This document shows, piece after piece, positions 7,645 through 19,061 of a stretch of DNA of 64,000 bases; within the stretch, counting starts at the first letter, position 1; the number at the start of each line of letters is the position of its first letter. The position numbers and the translations under genes are program-made. The notes under the pieces are model-generated. The model searched no databases and was not told the origin of the DNA. It saw only the letters and a list, made by a program, of their open reading frames with translations. The DNA is from Streptomyces sp. NBC_00820 (GTDB lineage: Bacteria > Actinomycetota > Actinomycetes > Streptomycetales > Streptomycetaceae): assembly GCF_036347055.1 (NCBI RefSeq), contig NZ_CP108882.1, positions 4,940,501-5,004,500 on the forward strand, given 5' to 3'.

Positions 7645-9882
7645 GTGATTCAGCTGACCGTTCGCCGCTCGTCGTCGCCCCTGCTGACCCGGCTGCGCGA
7701 CCGCTCACCAGGACTGGGCGCGAGCCTCATGGGCGGCGCGCTCGCGGCCGGGCTCGGGCTCGGCTCCTTCGCGGTGCTGGTGATGGTGCTGTGGGTCAGC
7801 TCGCCGTACCCCGACAGCGGTCCGGGCGGTGCGCTGCACATCGCCGCCGCGCTGTGGCTGCTGGCGCACGGGGTCGAACTGGTGCGCACCGACACGCTCT
7901 CGGGGGCGCCGCATCCGGTGGGGGTGACGCCGCTGCTGCTGCTCACCCTGCCGGTGTGGCTGCTGTACCGGGCGGCGCGGGACGCCGCGGACGCGTCCCG
8001 CGAGCCCGACGGGCCGCCCCCGGTCCGGGCGCGCACGGCGTGGACGGGCGTCGTCCTCGGCTACCTCGGCGTCGGCATCGCCGCCGCGCTGTACTGCTCC
8101 AGCGGTGAACTGCGCCCCGAGTGGATGTGGGTGACGGTGTGTCTGCCGGCGGTCGCGGCGGGTACGGCGGCGGCCGGGGTCTGGTCGGCGTACGGCCGCC
8201 CGCGTGAACCCGTGCTGCGGCTGCGGCCCGCGCTGCCGCGGCCGGTGCGGCGGCTGCTGTCCGGGCCGGACGCGCGGGCGCGGCTGGGTACGGCCGTACG
8301 GGCCGCCGGGGCCGGGACGGCGGTGCTCACCGGCGGCGGGGCGCTGCTGCTCGCGGTGTCGCTGGTGTGGCACGGAGACGCCGCCCGGGTGTCCTTCCTG
8401 CAGCTGACGGAGGGCTGGACCGGGCGGTTCGCGGTGCTGCTGCTCGGAGTCGCCCTGATCCCCAACGCGGCGGTGTGGGCGGCGTCCTACGCCCTCGGCC
8501 CCGGATTCGCCCTCGGCGCCGGGCACATGGTGCACCCCCTGGCCTCCGACCCGGCCCCGCTGCTGCCGCCCTTCCCGCTGCTCGCCGGGGTACCGGACGC
8601 GGGCACCGGAACACCGCTGAACTGGGCGTCCGGGCTGGTGCCGGTGGCGGCCGGGGTGACGGTGGGCTGGTTCGTGGCGCGCGGGGCCGTACGGCGTCAG
8701 CGGCCCGCGAAGCCGGGGACGCTCGTGAAGCCGGGGGCGCCCGTGAAGCCGGGGGCGTCCACGAAGGCGACAGCGTCGGAGTCGGCGAAACAGGCTGCCC
8801 CGGCGAAACAGGCGGCGTCGGCGAAACCGGCGTCCCCCGCGAAACCGGCGTCCCCCGCGAAGCCGGCGTCCCCCGCGGTGCGGGCGCGCTGGTCGGCGGC
8901 GCGGACCGCCGGGGTGCTGATGCTGGCCGCGCTGGTGTGCGCGGCCGTGCTCGCCCTGCTCGCCGAGTTGGCCGGCGGTCCGCTGGGCGTGACCGCGCTG
9001 TCCCGGTTCGGTCCGTCGGGCTGGCGGACCGGGGCGGCGGCGGGGATCTGGATCGCGCTGACCGGTCTGCCGGTGACGCTGACGGTACGCGCGTGGCGGC
9101 TGCGTGGGCTGCGGAGACCGTGGAAGGCACAGAACCCGGGGGTGATTCCGGCGCAGGGGGCGGAGACGGGGCGCGCGGAGGCGAGAAAGGCGCGGAAGGC
9201 GCGGAAGGAGGCGAAGAGGGCCCGGAAGGCGGACCGGAAGGCGGCGGCGAGAACAGCGAAGGAGACGGAGAAGGAGACGGCGAAGAAGGTGCGAAAGGCA
9301 GCGAAGAAGGCCGCGAAGAACGCCGCGCCCACCGAAGCGGACGGCGCCGGAGACGAGCCGGCCACGAAGGGCACCTCGGGGAAGCCGGCGACGGGCACTG
9401 CGGACACCCCGGCCACGGAAGACACGTCGGGGAAGCCGGCCAAAAGCGCACCCGGTCCGGCATCCGTACTGACCGCCCCCGTCCCCGCGCCGGCCGCTGT
9501 CGCCGACGCCGGCCCCGCCGGGGAGGAGTCGTACGACCTCCAGCCCACGGACGACCCGTTCCCCCCGGCCTGGCAGGACGACGACCTCTCCCGCACCGAC
9601 CGCTGGGCGGCCCTGCGAGAGGCCGCGGCGGTCCCGAAGGCCGAGCAGGCGCCCGACTGGTCCGCGCCCCCTCCCTCGCCCACGCCTTCGCCGGGACCGT
9701 CGGCCCCGTCGTCGTCGGCCTCTTCCGGGGCATGGTCCGAGCGAAAGCCGTCGGCCGTCGGGGAAGCGCACGTCACGCCCGCGGAACCGGCGGGCCGGAA
9801 GGACCGGCCACTCCTGCCGGAACCCGCGGCACCCCGGGACGCCCCCCGTCCTCCGCTCGCACCACCTGAGCCGGCCGATTGA
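7645..9882 (+). CDS. perM: Cell division protein PerM / DUF6350 membrane protein with Lys-Ala-rich tail
   Basis: This 745-residue protein has an N-terminal membrane domain of about nine hydrophobic helices with the [22 protein letters not shown] start typical of DUF6350. The mycobacterial homologue PerM supports cell division under stress and also lies near purN and sucCD. A low-complexity linker (GAP/VKPGA and KPASPA repeats, about residues 350-410) splits the membrane domain. The cytoplasmic tail from about residue 500 is first very Lys/Ala-rich and then acidic and Pro-rich, which is unusually long. GTG start; an upstream ATG at 7638 is closed by an immediate stop. Confidence 0.8.
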   Translation: MIQLTVRRSSSPLLTRLRDRSPGLGASLMGGALAAGLGLGSFAVLVMVLWVSSPYPDSGPGGALHIAAALWLLAHGVELVRTDTLSGAPHPVGVTPLLLLTLPVWLLYRAARDAADASREPDGPPPVRARTAWTGVVLGYLGVGIAAALYCSSGELRPEWMWVTVCLPAVAAGTAAAGVWSAYGRPREPVLRLRPALPRPVRRLLSGPDARARLGTAVRAAGAGTAVLTGGGALLLAVSLVWHGDAARVSFLQLTEGWTGRFAVLLLGVALIPNAAVWAASYALGPGFALGAGHMVHPLASDPAPLLPPFPLLAGVPDAGTGTPLNWASGLVPVAAGVTVGWFVARGAVRRQRPAKPGTLVKPGAPVKPGASTKATASESAKQAAPAKQAASAKPASPAKPASPAKPASPAVRARWSAARTAGVLMLAALVCAAVLALLAELAGGPLGVTALSRFGPSGWRTGAAAGIWIALTGLPVTLTVRAWRLRGLRRPWKAQNPGVIPAQGAETGRAEARKARKARKEAKRARKADRKAAARTAKETEKETAKKVRKAAKKAAKNAAPTEADGAGDEPATKGTSGKPATGTADTPATEDTSGKPAKSAPGPASVLTAPVPAPAAVADAGPAGEESYDLQPTDDPFPPAWQDDDLSRTDRWAALREAAAVPKAEQAPDWSAPPPSPTPSPGPSAPSSSASSGAWSERKPSAVGEAHVTPAEPAGRKDRPLLPEPAAPRDAPRPPLAPPEPAD

Positions 9883-9910
9883 TCACCCGTCACCCGTCAC
9901 CCGGCATTCG

Positions 9911-10023
9911 GCACAGGCGACCGACGCGCACCCCGCACAGGCGACCGACGCCCGCGCGGGCCGGCGTCACGATCGCGACCGTACGTCCGGCGGCGTCCGG
10001 CGGCGTCCGTCGGCGTCCGTCGT
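9911..10023. repeat. Short direct and tandem repeats after perM
   Basis: GCACAGGCGACCGACGC occurs at 9911-9927 and again at 9935-9951. Four 10-nt units of CGTCCGGCGG type follow at 9984-10023. The sequence lies between the convergent perM and the two-TM gene, with no clear terminator hairpin. Confidence 0.7.
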
Positions 10024-10034
10024 ACGTCAGCGGC

Positions 10035-10859
10035 TCAGCTGTTGTCGGCCCCCAGCACGCCCCGCAGTTCGCGCGGCAGCATCTGGTCGCAGGACTGCTT
10101 GGACTCGTGGGTGAGGGCGTCGTCGACGCAGGTGTAGTAGTCGCGGTAGGCCACCTGGACGGCGAAGACACCGCCGACCAGGACCAGGGCCAGGGAGCCC
10201 GAGATCAGGCCGCCGATCGCGGTCGCGATCTGGGGGCGGGGCCCCGCGGTCGCCGGCGCCGGAGCGTCCGGGCTCGGGGTGCGGGGCTTGGCGCGCAGGG
10301 CGCTGATGCTCCAGTACAGGGCGAGCGCGCCCAGCAGCAGGGACACGTAGGGCCAGCCGAGCACCACGAGGAAGACGCCCCACATGCCGGACAGGAACGC
10401 GTAGCGCGCGCGGCGCTGGGCCGGGTCCGTCGGGTCCCAGCGCATGCCGGACCGGCCGGACCGGCCGGGGCCCGCGGGGCCGCTGCCGGGCCGCTCGCCG
10501 AAGCCGCCGGGGGCGCGGCCCGGCTGCCGGTCGCTCCACTGACCCCACGGGGAGCCGCCCCGGGAACCGGAACCCGAGGAGTCCTCGGGGTGACGCGGCT
10601 GCCACGGCTGGTCGGGAGTCCCCTCCGGCGGAGGCGCGAAGGGGTTGTCGTCCGGCTGTCCGCCGTCCCGTCCGTCGCCGCTGCCTCGCCCGCTGTCACC
10701 ACCTTGCCCGCTGTCACCGCCTCGCCCGTCGCCGTCCCGGCCGCCGGGAGGCGTCTGTGACGGCGAGGCCGGACGCTCCCGCAGCAGCGTGGCACCACGC
10801 TCTCCCCCCTGGGCCGGGAGCGGCGGGAACGTGAGGAGTCGCGGGCTGCGATCGGGCAT
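10035..10859 (-). CDS. Two-TM membrane protein with disordered N-terminus, unknown function
   Basis: From the ATG at 10859 the protein is 274 residues. A Gly/Asp/Ser/Pro-rich disordered half comes first, then two transmembrane helices ([20 protein letters not shown], and [20 protein letters not shown]). A short Cys-containing C-terminus ([19 protein letters not shown]) may form a disulfide. The frame stays open to 11087, but that part reads into the purN promoter and lacks a ribosome site; AGGGGAAG lies upstream of the chosen ATG. Comparable genes sit between perM and purN in other actinomycetes. No function is assignable. Confidence 0.7.
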   Translation of the reverse strand: MPDRSPRLLTFPPLPAQGGERGATLLRERPASPSQTPPGGRDGDGRGGDSGQGGDSGRGSGDGRDGGQPDDNPFAPPPEGTPDQPWQPRHPEDSSGSGSRGGSPWGQWSDRQPGRAPGGFGERPGSGPAGPGRSGRSGMRWDPTDPAQRRARYAFLSGMWGVFLVVLGWPYVSLLLGALALYWSISALRAKPRTPSPDAPAPATAGPRPQIATAIGGLISGSLALVLVGGVFAVQVAYRDYYTCVDDALTHESKQSCDQMLPRELRGVLGADNS

Positions 10860-11017
10860 CAAAAGAGCGTCTTCCCCTAAGTGAAACGGCTGTCCGATGA
10901 GAGCTTCCACCCCGTGAACGCACCGCACGACGACCGCGTTCCCGAGCCGGCTCGTCCCGAACGCTACCTTCCGGCCACGCCCCCGTCCCGTGGGGGCCGT
11001 CCGGAGTGCCGGTATCG

Positions 11018-11045
11018 TTGCTGCCGGTCGGCCGCTTCGTAGACT
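11018..11045 (+). promoter_or_regulatory. Putative purNH promoter
   Basis: TTGCTG (11018-11023), a 16-base spacer and TAGACT (11040-11045) resemble a housekeeping-sigma promoter upstream of purN. Confidence 0.4.
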
Positions 11046-11068
11046 TCCCCGTATAGCGGGGCGTGAAG

Positions 11069-11082
11069 CATTCGTACGAATG
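11069..11082. promoter_or_regulatory. 14-bp palindrome in the purN leader
   Basis: CATTCGTACGAATG is an exact palindrome 24 bases downstream of the proposed -10 and 50 bases before the purN start. It is a candidate operator for a dimeric regulator of purine synthesis; no known regulator is identified. Confidence 0.4.
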
Positions 11083-11131
11083 TACAAACCGCCGGCCGGA
11101 CACGTATCGCTCTCCGAGAAAGGGCCCCACC

Positions 11132-11766
11132 GTGGCCGCCACCCCCGCTGGCCCAGCGGTCAAGCGCCTCGTCGTGCTGGTCTCCGGATCCGGCACCAAC
11201 CTGCAGGCGCTCCTGGACGAGATCGAGCGCGCCGGAGCCGAGGCCTACGGCGCCCGGGTCGTCGCCGTCGGGGCCGACCGCGACGGCATCGAGGGGCTCG
11301 CCCGCGCCGAGCGGGCCGGGCTGCCGACGTTCGTCCGCAGAGTGAAGGACTTCGGCACCCGGGAGGAGTGGGACGCGGCGCTCGCCGAGGCCGTGGCGGC
11401 GTACGAGCCCGACCTCGTGATCTCCGCCGGTTTCATGAAGATCGTCGGCAAGGAGTTCCTGGCGCGGTTCGGCGGGCGGTTCGTGAACACCCACCCGGCT
11501 CTGCTGCCCAGTTTTCCCGGGGCCCACGGCGTGCGGGACGCGCTCGCGTACGGCGCCAAGGTCACCGGCTGCACCGTCCACTTCGTCGACGACGGCGTCG
11601 ACACCGGTCCGATCATTGCCCAGGGCGTGGTCGAGATCCGGGACGAGGACGACGAGAGCGCGCTGCACGAGCGCATCAAGGACGTCGAGCGAAGGCTGCT
11701 CGTCGAGGTCGTGGGGCGGCTCGCCCGCCACGGCCATCGCATTGAGGGACGAAAGGTAGTTATCCA

Positions 11767-11770
<4 letters not shown>
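11132..11770 (+). CDS. purN: Phosphoribosylglycinamide formyltransferase
   Basis: PurN transfers a formyl group from 10-formyl-THF to GAR in purine synthesis. The N-terminal [19 protein letters not shown] is the phosphate-binding loop. The catalytic Asn-His pair is in [14 protein letters not shown] and the Asp in [10 protein letters not shown]. The GTG at 11132 gives 212 residues, the normal family length; an in-frame ATG at 11063 would add 23 unconserved residues that read through the palindrome. The stop overlaps the purH GTG (GTGA), so translation is coupled. Confidence 0.95.
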
Positions 11771-13338
<1,568 letters not shown>

Positions 13339-13382
13339 TCCGCTTCCACTGATCCGCTTCTGTTGATCCGCGCCGAGCGCGC

Positions 13383-13421
13383 GGAAAGGGCCGTACCCCC
13401 CTCGGGGGCACGGCCCTTTCC
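13383..13421. terminator. Bidirectional terminator between purH and the RDD gene
   Basis: GGAAAGGGCCGT (13383-13394) pairs with ACGGCCCTTTCC (13410-13421), with an inner CCCCC/GGGGG extension. The hairpin lies between two convergent genes and can serve both. Confidence 0.9.
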
Positions 13422-13434
13422 GGCGCCGGTCGTC

Positions 13435-14064
13435 CTACTTGTGGACGACCATGGTGCTCGCGGCCTTGTCGTGCCAGCCCTGCAGGCGGCCGGCGTTGTC
13501 CCAGAACGGGGACAGGTACACGATCAGCTGACCGATACCGCAGACGAAACTGCCGACGATCGGGATGATCCAGCGGATGATCGACGCGCCCAGGCCGGCC
13601 TTCTGGCCGGTGTCCGCCTTCACCACGCGGATGCCCACGGCCAGCTTGCCGAGGGTGCCGCCGGCCAGGCTGGTCATCAGCACCTCGTAGAGCAGGCTGA
13701 AGATCCAGAGCACGGCGAGGATGCCCATGAACTTGCCCACGAAGTCCGAGCTGGCGTTGTTCACGCAGTCCTGGTAGTCGGAGGCGTTGGGGTCGCACTT
13801 CTTGACGTCGTCCATGAGGCCGGCGACGCCGGCCCCGGCGACGACGAGGTAGACGACGAAGAAGACGGCGACGTCGATCGCGCGGGCGCCGCAGCGGCGG
13901 CCCATCGAGGCCAGACGCGGACCGTCACCGCCCGGGAACCCCGGCTGCTGCGGGTACCCGTAGCCCTGCTGCGGCGGGATGCCCTGCGGGGCCTGCGGGT
14001 AGCCGTAAGCCTGCTGCGGGTCCTGCGGCTGACCGTAGGGGTTGTTCGGCGAGCCGAAACTCAT
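13435..14064 (-). CDS. RDD family membrane protein
   Basis: The 209-residue protein has a Gln/Pro/Tyr/Gly-rich N-terminus (NPYGQPQDPQQAYGYPQ) followed by an RDD domain. That domain shows the Arg and Asp pair in RRCGARAIDVAVFFVVYLV and further helices around residues 115-135 and 160-180 (GGTLGKLAVGIRVVKADTG). RDD proteins are small membrane proteins, some proposed to be ion antiporters; the function here is unknown. I chose the ATG at 14064 because GGAGGAA lies nine bases upstream; the frame extends to 14109 without a ribosome site. Confidence 0.85.
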   Translation of the reverse strand: MSFGSPNNPYGQPQDPQQAYGYPQAPQGIPPQQGYGYPQQPGFPGGDGPRLASMGRRCGARAIDVAVFFVVYLVVAGAGVAGLMDDVKKCDPNASDYQDCVNNASSDFVGKFMGILAVLWIFSLLYEVLMTSLAGGTLGKLAVGIRVVKADTGQKAGLGASIIRWIIPIVGSFVCGIGQLIVYLSPFWDNAGRLQGWHDKAASTMVVHK

Positions 14065-14335
14065 GGCGGATTTCCTCCGTTGATCCTGCGGGGACGATGC
14101 GGAAGGCACGGAGGTACGTCAAGGCTTGAGCGGCTTCCCCCCACCGGACCGCGGTACTGCGTCCCACATCGTCGTGGACGGTCAAGAGCCTGTCCAGCCG
14201 AATTCGCGAGGCGTTGTGCAAGTGCAACATCGGTGATCAAGGGCTGACATTCGTGACATGACCAGGTCCGGCGGCCGTGACGGGGCGGCGGACCCGGAGT
14301 GGAACCGGGGGCCCGTCATCCGCGAGGATGGAGTC

Positions 14336-15190
14336 ATGACCGCCCAGATTCTCGATGGCAAGGCCACCGCAGCCGAGATCAAGTCCGATCTGACCGCCCG
14401 AGTGGCGGCGCTGAAGGAGAAGGGCGTCACGCCCGGCCTCGGCACGATCCTGGTGGGGGAGGACCCCGGCAGCCAGAAGTACGTCGCCGGCAAGCACCGC
14501 GACTGCGCGCAGGTCGGCATCGCCTCCATCCAGCGTGAACTCCCGGCCACGGCAACCCAGGAGGAGATCGAGGCGGTTGTCCGCGAGCTGAACGAGGACC
14601 CGGCCTGCACCGGCTACATCGTCCAACTCCCGCTGCCCAAGGGCATCGACGAGAACCGCGTCCTGGAGATGATCGACCCGGCCAAGGACGCGGACGGCCT
14701 GCACCCGATGAACCTCGGCCGTCTCGTCCTGAACGAGGCGGCGCCGCTGCCCTGCACCCCCAACGGCATCCTCACCCTGCTGCGCCGCCACGGCGTGGAG
14801 ACCAAGGGCGCCGAGGTCGTGGTGGTCGGCCGGGGTGTGACCATCGGACGCTCGATGCCGCTGCTGCTCACCCGGCGCAGCGAGAACGCCACCGTGACCC
14901 AGTGCCACACCGGCACCCGCGACCTCGCCTTCCACCTCAAGAAGGCCGACATCATCATCGCGGCCGCGGGCTCCCCGCACCTGATCCGCGCCGAGGACGT
15001 CAAGCCGGGCGCGGCCGTCCTGGACGTCGGCGTCTCCCGCAACGCCGAAGGGAAGATCGTCGGCGACGTTCACCCGGACGTGGCCGAGGTGGCCGGCTGG
15101 ATCTCCCCGAACCCGGGCGGAGTGGGCCCCATGACGCGTGCCGAACTGCTGGTCAACGTGGTCGAGGCGGCGGAGCGCAGTGTCGGCTGA
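14336..15190 (+). CDS. folD: Bifunctional methylene-THF dehydrogenase / methenyl-THF cyclohydrolase
   Basis: FolD interconverts 5,10-methylene-THF and 10-formyl-THF, supplying formyl groups to PurN and PurH. It contains the catalytic Tyr/Lys region [11 protein letters not shown], the signature [10 protein letters not shown], and the NADP-binding [11 protein letters not shown] plus [16 protein letters not shown]. The ATG at 14336, preceded by GAGGATGGAG, gives 284 residues. The gene diverges from the RDD gene and overlaps the DUF3017 gene downstream. Confidence 0.96.
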   Translation: MTAQILDGKATAAEIKSDLTARVAALKEKGVTPGLGTILVGEDPGSQKYVAGKHRDCAQVGIASIQRELPATATQEEIEAVVRELNEDPACTGYIVQLPLPKGIDENRVLEMIDPAKDADGLHPMNLGRLVLNEAAPLPCTPNGILTLLRRHGVETKGAEVVVVGRGVTIGRSMPLLLTRRSENATVTQCHTGTRDLAFHLKKADIIIAAAGSPHLIRAEDVKPGAAVLDVGVSRNAEGKIVGDVHPDVAEVAGWISPNPGGVGPMTRAELLVNVVEAAERSVG

Positions 15191-15650
15191 GCGCGCGCAC
15201 CCGAACGCGGACATGACCGCCCCCGCCCCCGCCCCCGCCCGTACCGAGCGGCACACCCGGCGGCTCAGCCGCCGCTTCCCGCGCTTCACCAAGGACACCG
15301 CGCGCCCCGAGGGCGGCGGCCGCGCCGCACCCGGCGACGCCCCGGCGCCCGCCCGGCAGTGGCCCATGCTCGTCGTGCTGTCGACGGTCGCCCTCGGCCT
15401 GCTGCTGACCGCGCTCGACGTGTTCCGCTGGGGCATGCTGCTGGTCGGCGTCGCCCTGCTGGTCGGCGCGGGCATGCGCTGGGCGCTGCCCAGCGTCGGC
15501 ATGCTCGCCGTCCGCTCCCGGTTCACCGACATCGCCACCTACGGCGTCCTGGGCCTCGCGATCGTCCTGCTGGCGTTGTCGGCCCAGCCGAACCCCCTGC
15601 TGGAGATCCCGTTCCTGAAGGGCATCCTGCACTTCACACTCGCCAACTGA
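15180..15650 (+). CDS. DUF3017 domain membrane protein
   Basis: From the GTG at 15180, which overlaps the end of folD by 11 bases with GGCGGAG upstream, the protein is 156 residues; an ATG at 15213 is an alternative. A Pro/Ala/Arg-rich cytoplasmic start precedes three transmembrane helices ([52 protein letters not shown]) that match DUF3017. The gene commonly follows folD in Streptomyces. Function unknown. Confidence 0.8.
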   Translation: MSAERAHPNADMTAPAPAPARTERHTRRLSRRFPRFTKDTARPEGGGRAAPGDAPAPARQWPMLVVLSTVALGLLLTALDVFRWGMLLVGVALLVGAGMRWALPSVGMLAVRSRFTDIATYGVLGLAIVLLALSAQPNPLLEIPFLKGILHFTLAN

Positions 15651-15660
15651 CGCTTCACGC

Positions 15661-15710
15661 AAGGCCGGTGGCCCACCCCCTCCCCCGAAGAGGGGCGGGC
15701 CACCGGCCTT
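15661..15710 (+). terminator. folD-DUF3017 operon terminator
   Basis: AAGGCCGGTGGCCC (15661-15674) and its exact complement (15697-15710) flank a C-rich 22-nt loop, 10 bases after the DUF3017 stop. Confidence 0.85.
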
Positions 15711-15990
15711 CACTCTGGCCCGCCGCGAAGGGGCCGTTCAACGCCTGTTCGCGCGCTGTGGCACGGAAGTGACCGTTCCGCCACGGTGTCCGCGCCGTGC
15801 CACGGCACCCGCGTTCCGCCGTATGTGGGGACACGGTGTCGATGTGTTGACAATTCGGGGGTTATCTTACGAAGCAGCGTCAGGACCGGGCTGACCAGTG
15901 GGCCGATGCTTCCGCGTGCCCCGGTCGCGGGAACCGGGATCCGGCGCGGGGAACCGACAGCACCGACCGGGGGGAATGAGGGGGGAAGCA
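15711..15990 (+). promoter_or_regulatory. Upstream region of the XRE-DUF2690 gene
   Basis: TTGACA at 15847-15852, followed after 15 bases by TACGAA (15868-15873), is a candidate promoter. Upstream, GTGGCACGG (15758-15766) and its complement (15795-15803) form a spaced inverted repeat that could be an operator. No gene is seen here. Confidence 0.4.
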
Positions 15991-17337
15991 ATGCCTCGAT
16001 GGAAGGCCTTGCCGGACGAACTCGATCCGCAGATAAAGGAATTCACCAGCCAGTTGCGGCACCTCGTGGACCGCAGCGGCCTGGGGGTCGCGGCGCTGGC
16101 CGACCGGACCGGCTACAGCAGGACGTCGTGGGACAGCTACCTGGCCGGCCGGCTGCTCGCGCCCAAGGGTGCGATCATCGCGCTCGCCGAGGTCACCGGC
16201 AGCCATCCGGGCCACCTCACCACCATGTGGGAGCTGGCCGAACGGGCCTGGAGCCGGGCGGAGATGCGGCACGACCGCACCATGGAGCAGCTCCGGATCT
16301 CCCAGGCGCGCGCCGCCCTCGGGGTCGTCGGAGCGGCTCAGGCCGAGGCGGCCGGTGCCACCCGGACCACCCCTGAGGACGCGGCCCCCAAGGACGCGGC
16401 CCCCAAGGGCACGACCTCCAAGGGCACCAAGCCTGACGGCACCACCCCGGCGCTGGGTATCGCCGGCCCCGCGGGAGTGTCGCCGACCCTCCCGCGCCGT
16501 CCGACGGCCGCGGGGTCCGGGGAGCACGAGAAGGCGGACACCGGCGGCGCGGACTCCAAGCGCAACTCCTGGGGACTCGCGGGGTATCAGGGCCCTTCCC
16601 CGGCGAGCCGGCGACCCGTCCCCGGTGCGCGCACGGGTACGGGTGCGGGCGCGGGCTCCGACTCGGGCTCGGGTGTGGGCTTGGGCGTGGGCCCGGGTGT
16701 GGGCTTGGGCTTGGGCGGCGGTGCCGCCGTACGGCCGCCCGTCCCGCCGCACGAGGTCGACTCGACGTCGGTCCTGCCGAGTCCGTTCGGCGCCCCGCCC
16801 CGGGTGTCCGGTCCGGCGGGCGGAGTCCCGGCCGGAGGGTCCGGGGGCGGGCAGCGGCTGATGATGTTCCTGGCCGGCTTCGGCGCCGTGCTCCTCATCA
16901 TCGGCGTCGTCTTCCTCTTCACCCACCGGGGCGGCGCAGGCGGGCACGAGGCCGCGACCAAGTCGTCCTCGCCGGCCGTCAGCGCCCAGCCGACGCTGCC
17001 TCCAGGGGTCAAGTGCGCCGGCGCGGCCTGCGCGGGCAAGGACGCCGAGGCCATGGGGTGCAGCGGCGAACTGGTGGCCACCGCCAAGACCGCCACCGTC
17101 GGCGCCACCACCCTGGAGGTCCGCTACAGCAAGACCTGCGGCACGGCCTGGGGCCGGATCACCGGGGGCTCCCAGGGCGACCGGGTGCGGGTGACCGTCG
17201 GCAAGATCCGTCAGGCGGGGGACATCGCCACCGCCGGGGACACCATCGCCTACACACCGATGGTGGCCGTGAAGGACGCGGCCGAGGTCAAGGCCTGCGC
17301 GATCCTGGCGGCGGGCCAGACGGGGTGCACGGCTTAG
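15991..17337 (+). CDS. XRE-family HTH, single-TM protein with DUF2690 domain
   Basis: The 448-residue protein begins with an XRE helix-turn-helix (about residues 20-75: RHLVDRSGLGVAALADRTGYSRTSWDSYLAGR). A long Gly/Ala/Pro/Thr linker contains SGSGVGLGVG repeats. One transmembrane helix lies near residues 290-312 (MMFLAGFGAVLLIIGVVFLF). The extracytoplasmic DUF2690 domain has four or more Cys (KCAGAACAGKDAEAMGCSG). The arrangement suggests a membrane-bound regulator or sensor. The ATG at 15991 has GGGGGGAAG upstream; the frame opens earlier, at 15898, without a ribosome site. The ligand is unknown. Confidence 0.85.
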   Translation: MPRWKALPDELDPQIKEFTSQLRHLVDRSGLGVAALADRTGYSRTSWDSYLAGRLLAPKGAIIALAEVTGSHPGHLTTMWELAERAWSRAEMRHDRTMEQLRISQARAALGVVGAAQAEAAGATRTTPEDAAPKDAAPKGTTSKGTKPDGTTPALGIAGPAGVSPTLPRRPTAAGSGEHEKADTGGADSKRNSWGLAGYQGPSPASRRPVPGARTGTGAGAGSDSGSGVGLGVGPGVGLGLGGGAAVRPPVPPHEVDSTSVLPSPFGAPPRVSGPAGGVPAGGSGGGQRLMMFLAGFGAVLLIIGVVFLFTHRGGAGGHEAATKSSSPAVSAQPTLPPGVKCAGAACAGKDAEAMGCSGELVATAKTATVGATTLEVRYSKTCGTAWGRITGGSQGDRVRVTVGKIRQAGDIATAGDTIAYTPMVAVKDAAEVKACAILAAGQTGCTA

Positions 17338-17585
17338 CGGCCGTTGCCGTAGCCGTAGCCGCAGCAGCGCCCGCGCTCGTAGCCGTACCCGTGGACGTAG
17401 CCGCACCCGCGGACGTACGGCGGGCAGCGGCCGCGGACCTGCGACGCGGGCCGCACCGCGGGCGTACGCCGGTACGTCCGCGGTGCGGACTGCACCGACC
17501 GCACCAACCACACCAAGTGCGGCCACAGCGCCGGGCGAAAGGGAGCCGTACAGCAATTCGGGTGTATTTCGCGGGAGAGGTGCAT
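17334..17585 (-). CDS. Possible small Cys/Gly/Tyr-rich protein (uncertain)
   Basis: An 83-codon frame from ATG at 17585 has third-position GC of about 90 percent through its second half, as expected for a real Streptomyces gene. It ends in an unusual tail rich in Cys, Gly and Tyr (RCPPYVRGCGYVHGYGYE). It is convergent with the XRE-DUF2690 gene and overlaps its stop by four bases. No family is recognised, and the ribosome site (AGGATC, 13 bases away) is weak. It could be a repeat-derived chance frame. Confidence 0.3.
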   Translation of the reverse strand: MHLSREIHPNCCTAPFRPALWPHLVWLVRSVQSAPRTYRRTPAVRPASQVRGRCPPYVRGCGYVHGYGYERGRCCGYGYGNGR

Positions 17586-18859
<1,274 letters not shown>

Positions 18860-18895
18860 GTCACGCCCGCTGCGGCGGTCACCGTCGCCGCGTCA

Positions 18896-18932
18896 CATGG
18901 CCCCGCTCCGGTTCCACCGGAGCGGGGCCATG
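18896..18932 (+). terminator. mdh terminator
   Basis: A perfect 17-bp stem (CATGGCCCCGCTCCGGT and complement) with a 3-nt loop begins 37 bases after the mdh stop. Confidence 0.9.
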
Positions 18933-19061
18933 CCCGTTTCACAGGTTTCACACAGGAAGCCTGCGGCAATCCCGCTTCAGCGCCCCCTTCCGCCGCCCTA
19001 TGCTGATGGCTTGTCAAATGCCTGCACGGCAGAGGTTCTTTCCGCTCATCGGGGGAGTGGC

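Noticed and set aside
14200..14240. GTGCAA direct repeats upstream of folD as an operator, and a second ZTP riboswitch for folD
   Set aside because: The repeats are short and imperfect, and the conserved ZTP blocks found before glyA are not present here.
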